From Arcobacter_B sp049472135 (GTDB taxonomy: Bacteria; Campylobacterota; Campylobacteria; Campylobacterales; Arcobacteraceae), in assembly GCF_049472135.1 (NCBI RefSeq), contig NZ_JBMOVV010000004.1, positions 1-64,000 of the forward strand: 64,000 nucleotides of DNA, written 5' to 3'. The translations under genes were made by a program, and so were the position numbers. Every line of letters starts with the position of its first letter. Position 1 is the stretch's first letter. The notes under the pieces were generated by a model. It saw nothing but the letters and a program-made list of their open reading frames with translations. It did not search any database and was not told the origin of the DNA. Of the stretch, positions 18,266 to 26,625 are shown piece by piece.

Positions 18266-18907
18266 ATGCTTGATTTATCAAAAATGAGACAAGAGTATAT
18301 GACTAAAGGTTTAGATTTTGATGATTTAAATAAGTGTCCTTTTAAACAGTTTGAGCTTTGGTTTAACCAAGCAATTGATGCAAAACTAATCGAACCAAAT
18401 GCGATGAGTTTAGCTACTGTTGGAAAAGATATGAAACCCTCAATTAGAACTGTTTTACTTAAAACCTTTGATACTGATGGTTTTGTATTTTTCTCAAACT
18501 ATAAAAGTAAAAAAGCAAAACAAATTGATGAAAATCCTTATGCCGCAGTTCATTTTGCATGGCTAGGCTTAGAAAGACAAGTAAAAATAGAAGGCAGAAT
18601 TGAAAAGATTAGTAAAACAGCTTCAATGAAATATTTTTTATCAAGACCAAAAGGGAGTCAACTTGGAGCTTGGGTTTCACATCAAAGTGAGGTTATAAGC
18701 TCAAGAAGTTTACTTGAAGCAAAGTTTGATGAGATTAAAAACAAGTTCTCAAAAGGTGAAGTTCCTTTTCCTTCTTTTTGGGGTGGATATAAAATAATTC
18801 CTCAGACCATAGAGTTTTGGCAAGGCGGAAAAGATAGATTACATGATAGATTTGAATATACATTAAATGAAGATAATAGTTGGGAAATAAACAGATTAGC
18901 ACCATAA
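18266..18907 (+). CDS. pdxH: Pyridoxamine/pyridoxine 5'-phosphate oxidase
   Basis: A 213-residue FMN enzyme producing PLP with O2. It has PSIRTVLLK, FFSNYKSKKAKQ, the RQVKIEGR strand, the SRPKGSQLGAWVSHQS motif and the C-terminal FWQGGKDRLHDRFEY...W.I.RLAP signature. The ATG at 18266 is preferred over an in-frame TTG at 18260, because AAAGG at 18255-18259 is 6 bases before it. It lies in the same + strand run, 9 bases after the DUF3833 gene. Confidence 0.94.
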   Translation: MLDLSKMRQEYMTKGLDFDDLNKCPFKQFELWFNQAIDAKLIEPNAMSLATVGKDMKPSIRTVLLKTFDTDGFVFFSNYKSKKAKQIDENPYAAVHFAWLGLERQVKIEGRIEKISKTASMKYFLSRPKGSQLGAWVSHQSEVISSRSLLEAKFDEIKNKFSKGEVPFPSFWGGYKIIPQTIEFWQGGKDRLHDRFEYTLNEDNSWEINRLAP

Positions 18908-18916
18908 GGAGTAATT

Positions 18917-19972
18917 ATGAGTTGTATATGTAATGAAAATTTTTGTATAAAAAATGAAAAAGCATCTATTCATTTTATAACAATAGTTCCTGAACTATTA
19001 AGAAAATGTAAACTTGTTTTTAAAGATATTAATAATCTTAGATTAAAAGAGAATATTTGTACTATTGATGTAAATGATGCTAGAGACTTTTTTGAAAAGA
19101 ATCTTGAGTTTATTGACGAAAATTTCACTTTGTTTGAACAAAATGAAATAAAAGTTTTTGTTGAAACAAGTTGTGAAATATTAAGTATCTCTTCTGTATT
19201 AAAAGCAAAACCTTTAAATATATACTTAAATTTTATAAAAGATAATAGCTTTTTTGAAATATTAGAAAGTGAAAGTTTAACTACACATTTTCAACCTATA
19301 ATTGATGTTCAATCAAGTAGTATTTATGCTTATGAGTGTTTAACTAGAGGTGTTTTACCAAACGGTGATTTGATGTACCCAAATGACTTATTTGAAAAAT
19401 CATCTAGAAATGATACAAACTTTAGATTAGATAAACTTTGTCGTGAGTCTGCACTAAAAACAGCTGCTGTTAAAAAAATCAATAGTAAGGTTTTTATAAA
19501 CTTCTTGCCAACAGCTATTTATGACCCAAAGTTTTGTTTACAAAGTACTGTAAGATGGGCAAATCAACTTGAACTTGACCCAAGAAATATTATATTTGAA
19601 GTAGTTGAGACTGAAAATGTTGAAGATAAAGTGCATCTAAAACAAATCTTGAATTACTATAGAGAACAAGGTTTTAAAATAGCTTTAGATGATGTTGGAG
19701 AGGGATACTCTTCTTTAAATATGATTATTGATATAAAGCCTGATATTATAAAAGTTGATAGAAATATAATAGATGGTATTGATAAAAATGAATTAAAACA
19801 ATCAGTTTACAAAGCCTTAAAGTCAATTTGTGTTGAGAATCATATTCAGATTCTAGCTGAAGGAATTGAAACACAAGAAGAGTTAAGTATGGTAAAAAAA
19901 CTAGGTGTTGATTTTGCTCAAGGTTACTATTTTGCTAAGCCCTCACCTGAACCTGTAAGAAGAATATTTTAA
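18917..19972 (+). CDS. EAL-domain cyclic-di-GMP phosphodiesterase
   Basis: A 351-residue cytosolic protein. The first ~115 residues are unassigned and start with a Cys-rich MSCICNENFC; the EAL domain fills about 120-351. Catalytic residues look intact: Glu140 in the ECL variant of EAL, Asn195, Glu231, Asp258-Asp259 (ALDDVGEG), Lys279, Glu315 (AEGIE) and Gln335 (QGYYFAKP). So it is probably an active phosphodiesterase. Its TAA overlaps the ATG of the photolyase-like gene by one base (TAATG), so the two are co-expressed. No BLUF, LOV or PAS motif was recognised in the N-terminal part. Confidence 0.88.
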   Translation: MSCICNENFCIKNEKASIHFITIVPELLRKCKLVFKDINNLRLKENICTIDVNDARDFFEKNLEFIDENFTLFEQNEIKVFVETSCEILSISSVLKAKPLNIYLNFIKDNSFFEILESESLTTHFQPIIDVQSSSIYAYECLTRGVLPNGDLMYPNDLFEKSSRNDTNFRLDKLCRESALKTAAVKKINSKVFINFLPTAIYDPKFCLQSTVRWANQLELDPRNIIFEVVETENVEDKVHLKQILNYYREQGFKIALDDVGEGYSSLNMIIDIKPDIIKVDRNIIDGIDKNELKQSVYKALKSICVENHIQILAEGIETQEELSMVKKLGVDFAQGYYFAKPSPEPVRRIF

Positions 19973-21363
19973 TGGAACTTTTTTTAGTATATCCTCACCA
20001 ACTTTTTGAAGATATTACAAATTTTAGAAATAAAAAGATTGTATTAGTTGAAGAGCCTTTATTTTTTACACAATATGAATTTCATATACAAAAGCTAGTA
20101 CTTCATAGAGCCTCTATGAAGTTTTATGAGAACTATCTAAAAGAAAAAGGTTTTGAAGTTGAGTATTATGAAGATGAGACTTATTTAGCCAAATATAAAA
20201 ATGAAAAAGTTTTTGTTTATGAACTTTTTGATAACTATTTAGAAAAAAAAGTCTACCCAAACTTTCAAAAAATAAATACTTTAAAAAACCCAAACTTTAT
20301 ACACCCAAATGATAAATCAAAGTTTTTGCATCATTTTTATATGAATAGAAGAAAAGAGCTTAATATTTTTATGGAAAATGGAAAGCCTTTATATGGAAAG
20401 TATAGTTTTGATAGTGAAAATAGAAAGAAACTTCCAAAAGATATATTTATTCCTGCAACACTTTCTTATGAAAATAGATATATACTTGAAGCCAAAGAGT
20501 ATTGTAGAAAGTTTAAATTCATTGGTATTAGTGATGAGTTTAACTACCCTATTTCTTTCGATGAGGCTAGACTACAACTTGACTATTTTATAAAAGAGAA
20601 GTTTGAAAACTTTGGAGACTATCAAGATGCTATTACTAAAGATACAAATCTAATTTATCTTTTTCACTCAAATATCTCAAGTAGTTTAAATATAGGCTTA
20701 CTTGATTTAAATTATGTAATAGAAAAGATAGTAAATGCAGATGCACCCTATAATGCAAAAGAAGGATTTATAAGACAGATTATAGGTTGGAGAGAGTTTA
20801 TGCTCAAAATCTATGAAGATGATGGTGTAAGACTTAGAAACTCTAATTTCTTTGAGTTTAAAAATTCTATGCCAAAAGCAATCTTAGAAGCAAAAAGTGG
20901 CATAGATATACTTGATGATGTAATTAAAAAAGTAGATAAAACAGCTTATGCTCATCATATAGAGCGACTTATGATTTTAGGAAACATCTTTTTATTATTA
21001 GAGATAAAACCAAATGATGTTTATGAATACTTTATGAAAAACTACATAGATGCCTATGATTGGGTAATGGTTGGAAATGTATATGGTATGAGTGGTTTTA
21101 GTGATGGAGGAAGTATAACTACAAAACCATATATTGCAAGTTCTAATTATCTAATAAAAATGAGTGATTACTCAAAAAAAGAGCCTTGGTGTAAAATATT
21201 TGATGCTTTATATTGGAGGTTTTTACATAAATATTCACATTTATTTAAAGATAATCCAAGAATGAAAATGCAAATCTCTCTTTTAAATAGAATGTCAGAA
21301 GATAAACTAAATGAACATTTAAAAACTGCAAATGACTATATCAAAAAACTTTTTTATGAATAA
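19972..21363 (+). CDS. Cryptochrome/photolyase of the PhrB/CryB (DPRP) class, lacking most Fe-S ligands
   Basis: A 463-residue flavoprotein of the bacterial (6-4) photolyase / CryB class. Recognised by EGFIRQIIGWREFM, the core AYAHHIERLMILGNI, DAYDWVMVGNVYGMSGFSDGG, TTKPYIASSNYLIKMSDY and ALYWRFL. The family normally holds a [4Fe-4S] cluster with four cysteines. Here the equivalents are Ile313, Ser401 and about Glu404; only Cys407 (WCKIFDALYW) remains, besides the unrelated Cys178. The insertion between the second and third ligands is shortened. FAD binding is likely kept. It may repair DNA or act as a light sensor; the loss is by eye alignment. Confidence 0.88.
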   Translation: MELFLVYPHQLFEDITNFRNKKIVLVEEPLFFTQYEFHIQKLVLHRASMKFYENYLKEKGFEVEYYEDETYLAKYKNEKVFVYELFDNYLEKKVYPNFQKINTLKNPNFIHPNDKSKFLHHFYMNRRKELNIFMENGKPLYGKYSFDSENRKKLPKDIFIPATLSYENRYILEAKEYCRKFKFIGISDEFNYPISFDEARLQLDYFIKEKFENFGDYQDAITKDTNLIYLFHSNISSSLNIGLLDLNYVIEKIVNADAPYNAKEGFIRQIIGWREFMLKIYEDDGVRLRNSNFFEFKNSMPKAILEAKSGIDILDDVIKKVDKTAYAHHIERLMILGNIFLLLEIKPNDVYEYFMKNYIDAYDWVMVGNVYGMSGFSDGGSITTKPYIASSNYLIKMSDYSKKEPWCKIFDALYWRFLHKYSHLFKDNPRMKMQISLLNRMSEDKLNEHLKTANDYIKKLFYE

Positions 21364-21365
21364 AA

Positions 21366-21418
21366 GTTCATACTTAATTCATATTTAGTTCATCACTTAC
21401 AGCTATATTTTCTATAAT
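21366..21418 (+). promoter_or_regulatory. Three 11-bp direct repeats with TTCAT core and -10 before the ABC/oxidase-like operon
   Basis: Units GTTCATACTTA (21366-21376), ATTCATATTTA (21377-21387) and GTTCATCACTT (21388-21398) are head-to-tail with exact 11-bp spacing. TATAAT lies at 21413-21418, putting the last repeat over the -35 position. This is the layout of OmpR-type activator sites. The same repeat precedes the response-regulator gene at 27394. Confidence 0.7.
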
Positions 21419-21430
21419 AAAAGGAGATAT

Positions 21431-22510
21431 ATGCGAACTGCTTTAAAAGCTTTAAAAGCTAATAAACTTAAAACCTTACTAATACTTTTTAGTTTAACTC
21501 TTAGTATTTGTTCTATCTTTTTGATTAGTTCAATTTCAAATGGAGTTATTTATATGTACTCTTCTATGCTTAAAAGTGATGGGGATATTATAATAACTCA
21601 GGCAAAGATTTCTGATACATTCTTTTCTAATGTTGATATAAAATTGATTGATAAAATAGAGAAAATAGAAGGAGTTAAAAAAGTTTCAGCTGTTATTGTT
21701 GGAGCAAGTCCTGTTGAAGAACTTCCAATTGTTGCTGTTTATGGTGCTACAAAAAATAGATTTTCAAACTACTCATTAATAAAAGGCTCTTATCCTAAAC
21801 AAAATGAAGTTTTAGTTGGAAAATCAATCTATGATTCTTTAAAAAATAAAGAGAGTATAAATATCTCAAAATATTCATATAAAATTTCTGGTGTATTTGA
21901 AAGTGAAATAGGTTTTGAAAATGGTGGCGTTGTTTTAAATATAAATCAAGCTTCAAAAATTTTTAATAAATCAGCTTCATTTATTTTAGTAAATACAAAT
22001 ATCCAAAAAGAGATTGACCAAATTATTAAAGCTACACAAAGTTTATCAAACGATATTGAAGTTAAATCAACAAATAGTTTTATAGACAACTATAATCAAT
22101 TTGAAATTATCAGAACTTCTTCAAAACTTATTTCCTCTGTTGCTTTTTGTATGGGACTTTTAAGTGTTGTAAGTATTATGAGTATTACTGTAAATCAAAG
22201 AAAAAGTGAATTTGGTATAAAAAAAGCTATAGGAATCTCTACAGGAAAAATTATAAATCAAATAGTTTTAGAAACAGCAATTTTGGGTTTTATTAGTTTT
22301 CTTTGTGCATTTTTTATAGCAAATATGTTTCTTTTAATAATTGAAAAATTTGAGCTATTTCACGGATATATAAATGCTCATCTAAGTAGTTCTTTAAGCC
22401 TTACACTATTTATTTGTTCACTTTTGATGGCTGTAATTGGCTCAATAATTCCTGCTTTAAATGTATCAAAAATTGATCCAATAATCTTAATGCAAGGAGA
22501 TAAAATATGA
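21431..22510 (+). CDS. ABC transporter permease, FtsX/MacB type
   Basis: A 359-residue permease. An N-terminal helix (about 14-34) is followed by a periplasmic domain of ~190 residues with the MacB-type pattern IDKIEKIEGVKKVSAV and IKGSYPKQNEVLVGKSI. Three C-terminal helices (about 233-255, 283-306, 325-350) end with IPALNVSKIDPIILMQGD. Such permeases work with a LolD-like ATPase in lipoprotein or signal handling across the envelope. First gene of a seven-gene run, with AAGGAG before the ATG; overlaps the ATPase by 4 bases. Confidence 0.9.
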   Translation: MRTALKALKANKLKTLLILFSLTLSICSIFLISSISNGVIYMYSSMLKSDGDIIITQAKISDTFFSNVDIKLIDKIEKIEGVKKVSAVIVGASPVEELPIVAVYGATKNRFSNYSLIKGSYPKQNEVLVGKSIYDSLKNKESINISKYSYKISGVFESEIGFENGGVVLNINQASKIFNKSASFILVNTNIQKEIDQIIKATQSLSNDIEVKSTNSFIDNYNQFEIIRTSSKLISSVAFCMGLLSVVSIMSITVNQRKSEFGIKKAIGISTGKIINQIVLETAILGFISFLCAFFIANMFLLIIEKFELFHGYINAHLSSSLSLTLFICSLLMAVIGSIIPALNVSKIDPIILMQGDKI

Positions 22511-23133
22511 TAATAGAAGTAAAAGGTTTATCTCATGATTACAATGGCGATGTAGCATTAAGAAATATAAATCTAAATATAGAAAAAGGTGAGTTTATAT
22601 CTATTATTGGTGAGAGTGGAAGTGGTAAAACTACCCTACTTTCAATACTATCTACACTTTTAAAGCAAAAAGATGCAGAACTGTTTTTTGAGAATAGAAA
22701 CTATAAAGATATAAAAAACATTGATAAGTTTAGAAAAGAGAATATTGGATTTATTTTTCAATTTCACTATTTAATAAACTATCTTACAAATGCTGAAAAT
22801 GTAAAAATTGCAAATGAAAAAGCCTTAGATAAAGAGGTGCTGGAACTTTTTAAGTTACTAGATATAAGTGAGCTTTTAAATAAATTTCCAAATGAAATAT
22901 CAGGAGGTCAAAGACAAAGAGTTGCAATTGCAAGAGCACTTATAAATAAGCCAAAAGTGATTTTTGCCGATGAACCAACTGGTAATTTAGATTCAAAAAA
23001 CTCTTTAAAGGTTTTTAAACTTTTTCAAGAATTATCTAAAGATGGTGTAACAGTAATCGTTGCGACTCATGACAAAACTCTAGCAAAGATGTCACATAGA
23101 ATAATTGAGGTGAAAGATGGACAAATTCAATAA
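22507..23133 (+). CDS. ABC transporter ATP-binding protein, LolD/MacB type
   Basis: A 208-residue ATPase with Walker A GESGSGKTTLL, Q-loop IFQFHYLINYLTNAENV, signature SGGQRQRVAIARAL, Walker B VIFADEPTGNLD and switch ATHD. It pairs with the FtsX-type permease just upstream. No periplasmic adaptor or outer-membrane factor of a MacAB-TolC system is present, so a lipoprotein- or signal-type function is more likely than macrolide export. Overlaps the next gene by 17 bases. Confidence 0.93.
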   Translation: MIIEVKGLSHDYNGDVALRNINLNIEKGEFISIIGESGSGKTTLLSILSTLLKQKDAELFFENRNYKDIKNIDKFRKENIGFIFQFHYLINYLTNAENVKIANEKALDKEVLELFKLLDISELLNKFPNEISGGQRQRVAIARALINKPKVIFADEPTGNLDSKNSLKVFKLFQELSKDGVTVIVATHDKTLAKMSHRIIEVKDGQIQ

Positions 23134-24682
23134 TTTTATAAATCAAAATTTTAAAATCTCTTTGATTTTTCTTTTTTTAGGGATATTTTTTGGAATAATT
23201 TATTCTATAAATCTATTAGGTTTTTCTATAGATTCTAATACATTACTACCATCAAATGTAAGATCATTACATATTTCATTAATGTTATATGGATTTATAC
23301 CTTTAATGCTTTCATATTTACCATTTTTATTAATCAATAAAGATGGAATTAAAAGTGACAAAGGACTTAGATATTTAGAACTTTATTCGATTTTTTGGTA
23401 TATATTTTTAGTTTTTATGATGAGTAGTTTACTTTTAGGAAATACAAGAGGTTTAGCTTTTTATGATTTCCCCTATGAACTAAACTTTATCTTAGCTCTT
23501 AGCGGAGTTTTTTATGCCCTTGCATTATATGAGTACATAAAACTATATGAAGTAAAACCTTTATGGATAAAAATATCACTTGCTATTGTAGTAATTGCAC
23601 CTTTCAGCCTTTTGATATTAATGAACCCAGTAATTGGACAAGTTGAAAGTACAATTAGTGGTCCTCATGGAGATAATACTTTAGGTATGAGTTTTGCTTT
23701 AATTCCAATATATTATTTAATCATAAAACTTTTAGATAAAGGAGAGTTTACTGCAAGATGGCATATCTTTTGGATTATTCCATTTGTTTTTTATATTTTT
23801 TCTGTTTTATATAGAAGTTTTTTTGATTCTTTAACTTATAACCAAGAGTGGTTTTTACAGTATTTAACTCTGTTTTATATTCCTTTACTTTATAGATGGT
23901 TTAAAGATGCAAATATATCTAAAACTCCTAAATATGTTTTATTAATATCTATATTAGCCTTTTTGTTTGTTGATATTGAGGGAAATATTCTTTTTATTCC
24001 GCAGCTTAGATGGTTATTTCATAGAAATGATTTGATTGTAGCTCATGCACATGTAGCAATGGGAATCTCAATTTTATTTATGAGTTTTGCAATTTTAGCA
24101 AATCATATAAATAGCTTAAAAGATATAAAGTTTTACAACTATTATTTATTTGGGATTTTAGGAATTTTTTTAGTTTTAAGTATTTCAGGATTTATTCAAG
24201 CAGGTGTTATAAAAGGAGATATACAAATATTATGGGCTTTAAGAACTCTATTTGGAATAGTAGTTTTTATATCTTTTTTTAAACTAATAAAAGTAGATTT
24301 AAAATTAAACTCTTTACAAAAATATAATCTATTAGGTGCTTTAAGTGATGGTTCAACTGGAATTATTTTGATTTTCCTTGGAAGTTATTTATATCCATTA
24401 TTAGGTTTTAAATTTACGAATAGCTATGAGTATATTGTATTTATTTTTGTTTTTACTACAGGAGTAATGCACTATTTTGCTTTTAATTCTAAAAACTCGC
24501 AATATGAGTTTACCTTACTTACGGCACTAATTAGAGTTTTTGTCAGCTCAATGTTCTTTGCTTTATATTTAAATGGAAGTTTGTCTTATGAAGCACTTTT
24601 TATTACAGTTTTTGATTTATCTTTTTCAATGCTGTTTTTCTTAATTTTTTACAAAAAGGAGTTAAAATGTTATCAAAACTAG
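23117..24682 (+). CDS. Haem-copper-oxidase subunit I-like membrane protein with apparent loss of CuB ligands
   Basis: A 521-residue protein with about 12-14 membrane helices. Histidine placement mirrors subunit I of haem-copper oxidases: His52 in RSLHISLMLYG (low-spin haem), His184 in SGPHGDNTLG (like cbb3 YGHNAVG) and His310/His312 in VAHAHVAMG (like GHVHSG). The His-His pair that binds CuB in a helix between these is replaced by Phe235-Phe236 (LYRSFFDSL). It would thus bind haem but not CuB, and could be a haem-based sensor, a quinone/haem electron carrier or an assembly factor. No c-type subunit genes are adjacent. Haem-copper homology is my alignment by eye. Confidence 0.65.
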   Translation: MDKFNNFINQNFKISLIFLFLGIFFGIIYSINLLGFSIDSNTLLPSNVRSLHISLMLYGFIPLMLSYLPFLLINKDGIKSDKGLRYLELYSIFWYIFLVFMMSSLLLGNTRGLAFYDFPYELNFILALSGVFYALALYEYIKLYEVKPLWIKISLAIVVIAPFSLLILMNPVIGQVESTISGPHGDNTLGMSFALIPIYYLIIKLLDKGEFTARWHIFWIIPFVFYIFSVLYRSFFDSLTYNQEWFLQYLTLFYIPLLYRWFKDANISKTPKYVLLISILAFLFVDIEGNILFIPQLRWLFHRNDLIVAHAHVAMGISILFMSFAILANHINSLKDIKFYNYYLFGILGIFLVLSISGFIQAGVIKGDIQILWALRTLFGIVVFISFFKLIKVDLKLNSLQKYNLLGALSDGSTGIILIFLGSYLYPLLGFKFTNSYEYIVFIFVFTTGVMHYFAFNSKNSQYEFTLLTALIRVFVSSMFFALYLNGSLSYEALFITVFDLSFSMLFFLIFYKKELKCYQN

Positions 24683-25641
24683 CTTTACCAATATTCATAT
24701 CTTTTGAACTTTGCTTTTATTTATTGATTGCACAAACAGGAATTGTTGAGTATTTCTCATCAAATATTTATGCTATTTCACCTTTAGCTATTGGTGGAAT
24801 TGTAGGGTCAATATTAGTTTACTTTGTTAAATTATCTTCTAAAAATAAAATAGTTTTACTATTGTTATTACAATTTTGTGTAAGTTTAGCATATCCAGAT
24901 TTCTCAAAAATCTTACTTTTCTTATTAGGCTTAAGTGTAGGAGGATTAGCTCCTTTAATAATTGAAAAAATAAAAGAGAGTTCGGTAATACAATTAGCAA
25001 GTGCTTTAGGCTTATCATATGCTTTAGGAACTGCACTTTTTGTAATAGAACCTGCAAGTAGACAATTTATTGCATTAAGTTTTTCTTTAATATGCTTGAT
25101 AAGTGTACTGCTACTTAAAAATGCCAAGAGTATTAAAAGTTTACCAAGCTATTCATATTCATTATTTTCAATGGTTTTATGGGTTTTTTTAGATTCTGCT
25201 TTATTTGAAACTTTATCAAGAGATATATCTATTTCTATTTGGAGAGATGGTTTTACAATTGAAATAATAGTTTTTCATATAATAGGTGTTTTAGCTGCTT
25301 TTGCATTTAAATTTGAGAAATTTGAAAATGAGATTTTAATAATCTTACTATTTGCCTTAAGTTATCTTTTTTACTTTTTACAAGAAGCAGCTATTTTAGC
25401 CCTTGTTTATCCATTTGTTATTTCATATTACAATGTAACAATTTTAAGAAGTATTATAAAAAAAGATTTCAAGACTATTTGTATTTATATGGTTTTTATT
25501 GGTTGGATAGCATCAGGAGCTGGATTATTTGTAGCTTTAGAAAATTTAACTTTATATGTACCAATTATCTTTTTAGTTTCATTAATAAAAGTTTTAAGTA
25601 CGCATAATATTTCAATAAAGGAGAAAAAATGTATAAATTAA
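24667..25641 (+). CDS. Multi-pass membrane protein, about 10 helices, unknown
   Basis: A 324-residue very hydrophobic protein with about ten predicted helices, no charged catalytic motif and a short Lys-rich tail. Features such as GGIVGSILVYFVKLSSKNK and a mid-protein break near residues 150-160 resemble half-MFS transporters, but I cannot assign a family. The ATG has AAAAAGGAG upstream inside the preceding gene (16-base overlap), so it is translationally coupled to the oxidase-like protein and probably cooperates with it. Confidence 0.75.
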   Translation: MLSKLALPIFISFELCFYLLIAQTGIVEYFSSNIYAISPLAIGGIVGSILVYFVKLSSKNKIVLLLLLQFCVSLAYPDFSKILLFLLGLSVGGLAPLIIEKIKESSVIQLASALGLSYALGTALFVIEPASRQFIALSFSLICLISVLLLKNAKSIKSLPSYSYSLFSMVLWVFLDSALFETLSRDISISIWRDGFTIEIIVFHIIGVLAAFAFKFEKFENEILIILLFALSYLFYFLQEAAILALVYPFVISYYNVTILRSIIKKDFKTICIYMVFIGWIASGAGLFVALENLTLYVPIIFLVSLIKVLSTHNISIKEKKCIN

Positions 25642-26159
25642 TATTTCTAATTATCTGTGTTCTAAGTGCTTTAAATGCTGATAATTTAGTTTTAAAAGAA
25701 GGAAAAATTCAAGCACATACTGAAGTTTTTGGCGATAGTAGTATTGATCCTTATACTACAAATATAAGTTCTAATATTCAGTTTGACAATACTATTTCAA
25801 GTATAAAAGGAGCTGTTTGGTTTGATAGTATTAAATTAGTAAGTGATAATCTTGATAGAGATAAAAATATGTATGAACTGTTAAATTCTCAGATAAACCC
25901 AAAAATTAGTTTTGATTTTATAAGTATTAAAAAAATTGATGAACAAAACTATGAGATAGAGGGTTATTTATCTTTAAATAAAGTAAGTAGAAAAGTAAAA
26001 AGTATAGCAAAAATAAAAAAAGAAAAAGAGGATATTATATTTGATGGCACATTTGATATAAATCTAACAGATTTTAATTTAGAACCACCTACTTTACTTT
26101 TTTTAACTGTTAGAGATAGAATTGATGTTAAATATATCTTAGATTTTAAGGCAATGTAA
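25629..26159 (+). CDS. YceI-family periplasmic protein
   Basis: A 176-residue secreted protein (signal MYKLIFLIICVLSALNA). The mature part fits the YceI lipocalin-like barrel: ISSIKGAVWFDSIKLVSDNLDRD, then FDFISIKKIDEQNYEIEGYL-type strands, LNKVSRKVK and a C-terminal DFNLEPPTLLFLTVRDRIDVK. YceI proteins bind polyisoprenoids such as quinones. Next to an oxidase-like protein, a quinone link is attractive but inferred. Overlaps the upstream gene by 13 bases with AAAGGAG before its ATG. Confidence 0.85.
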   Translation: MYKLIFLIICVLSALNADNLVLKEGKIQAHTEVFGDSSIDPYTTNISSNIQFDNTISSIKGAVWFDSIKLVSDNLDRDKNMYELLNSQINPKISFDFISIKKIDEQNYEIEGYLSLNKVSRKVKSIAKIKKEKEDIIFDGTFDINLTDFNLEPPTLLFLTVRDRIDVKYILDFKAM

Positions 26160-26160
26160 T

Positions 26161-26625
26161 ATGAAAAAATTTACAATAATCATCTGTATTTTATTTGCTA
26201 ACTATGCCTTTTGTAGTACTTATGAAGTAAGTAAAAAAATTGATAAATTCTCTTTGTTTAATCAGTTTGATAAAAAAATCACTATTGATGAAGATATAAA
26301 ATATATGCTTGTTTCTTTTGAAAAAAATAGCTCTGAAACAATAAATAGTTTTATTGAAGAGAATAAAGGCTTTTTAACAAAAAATAATACAGTATTTATT
26401 GTAAATATCTCAAAAATGCCCTCAATTATATTAAAAATGTTTGCTATTCCTAAAATGAGAAGTTTTAAACATAATATATTACTAGTATATGATGAAAAGA
26501 ACAATAACTTTAAAGAAAAGCAAAATTTTATAACTTTATATAAGCTAGATAAATTAGTTGTAAAAAAGATTGATTTTTTAGAATCAAAAGAGGATTTACA
26601 AAGAGTTTTCAATGAAAATAAATGA
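26161..26625 (+). CDS. Small secreted protein, unknown, possibly thioredoxin-fold
   Basis: A 154-residue protein with a clear signal peptide (MKKFTIIICILFANYAFCS). The mature part alternates strands and helices (YMLVSFEKNSSETINSFIEE, NTVFIVNISKMPS, HNILLVYDEKN), which looks like a thioredoxin-like fold without a CxxC motif. The family is not recognised. It starts one base after the YceI stop and overlaps the phosphoesterase gene by 14 bases. Confidence 0.7.
   Translation: MKKFTIIICILFANYAFCSTYEVSKKIDKFSLFNQFDKKITIDEDIKYMLVSFEKNSSETINSFIEENKGFLTKNNTVFIVNISKMPSIILKMFAIPKMRSFKHNILLVYDEKNNNFKEKQNFITLYKLDKLVVKKIDFLESKEDLQRVFNENK

Noticed and set aside
24839..25127. Two long - strand ORFs opposite the ten-helix membrane protein
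   Set aside because: They are antisense shadows in a hydrophobic gene with A/T-rich codons; no ribosome sites or protein-like composition.
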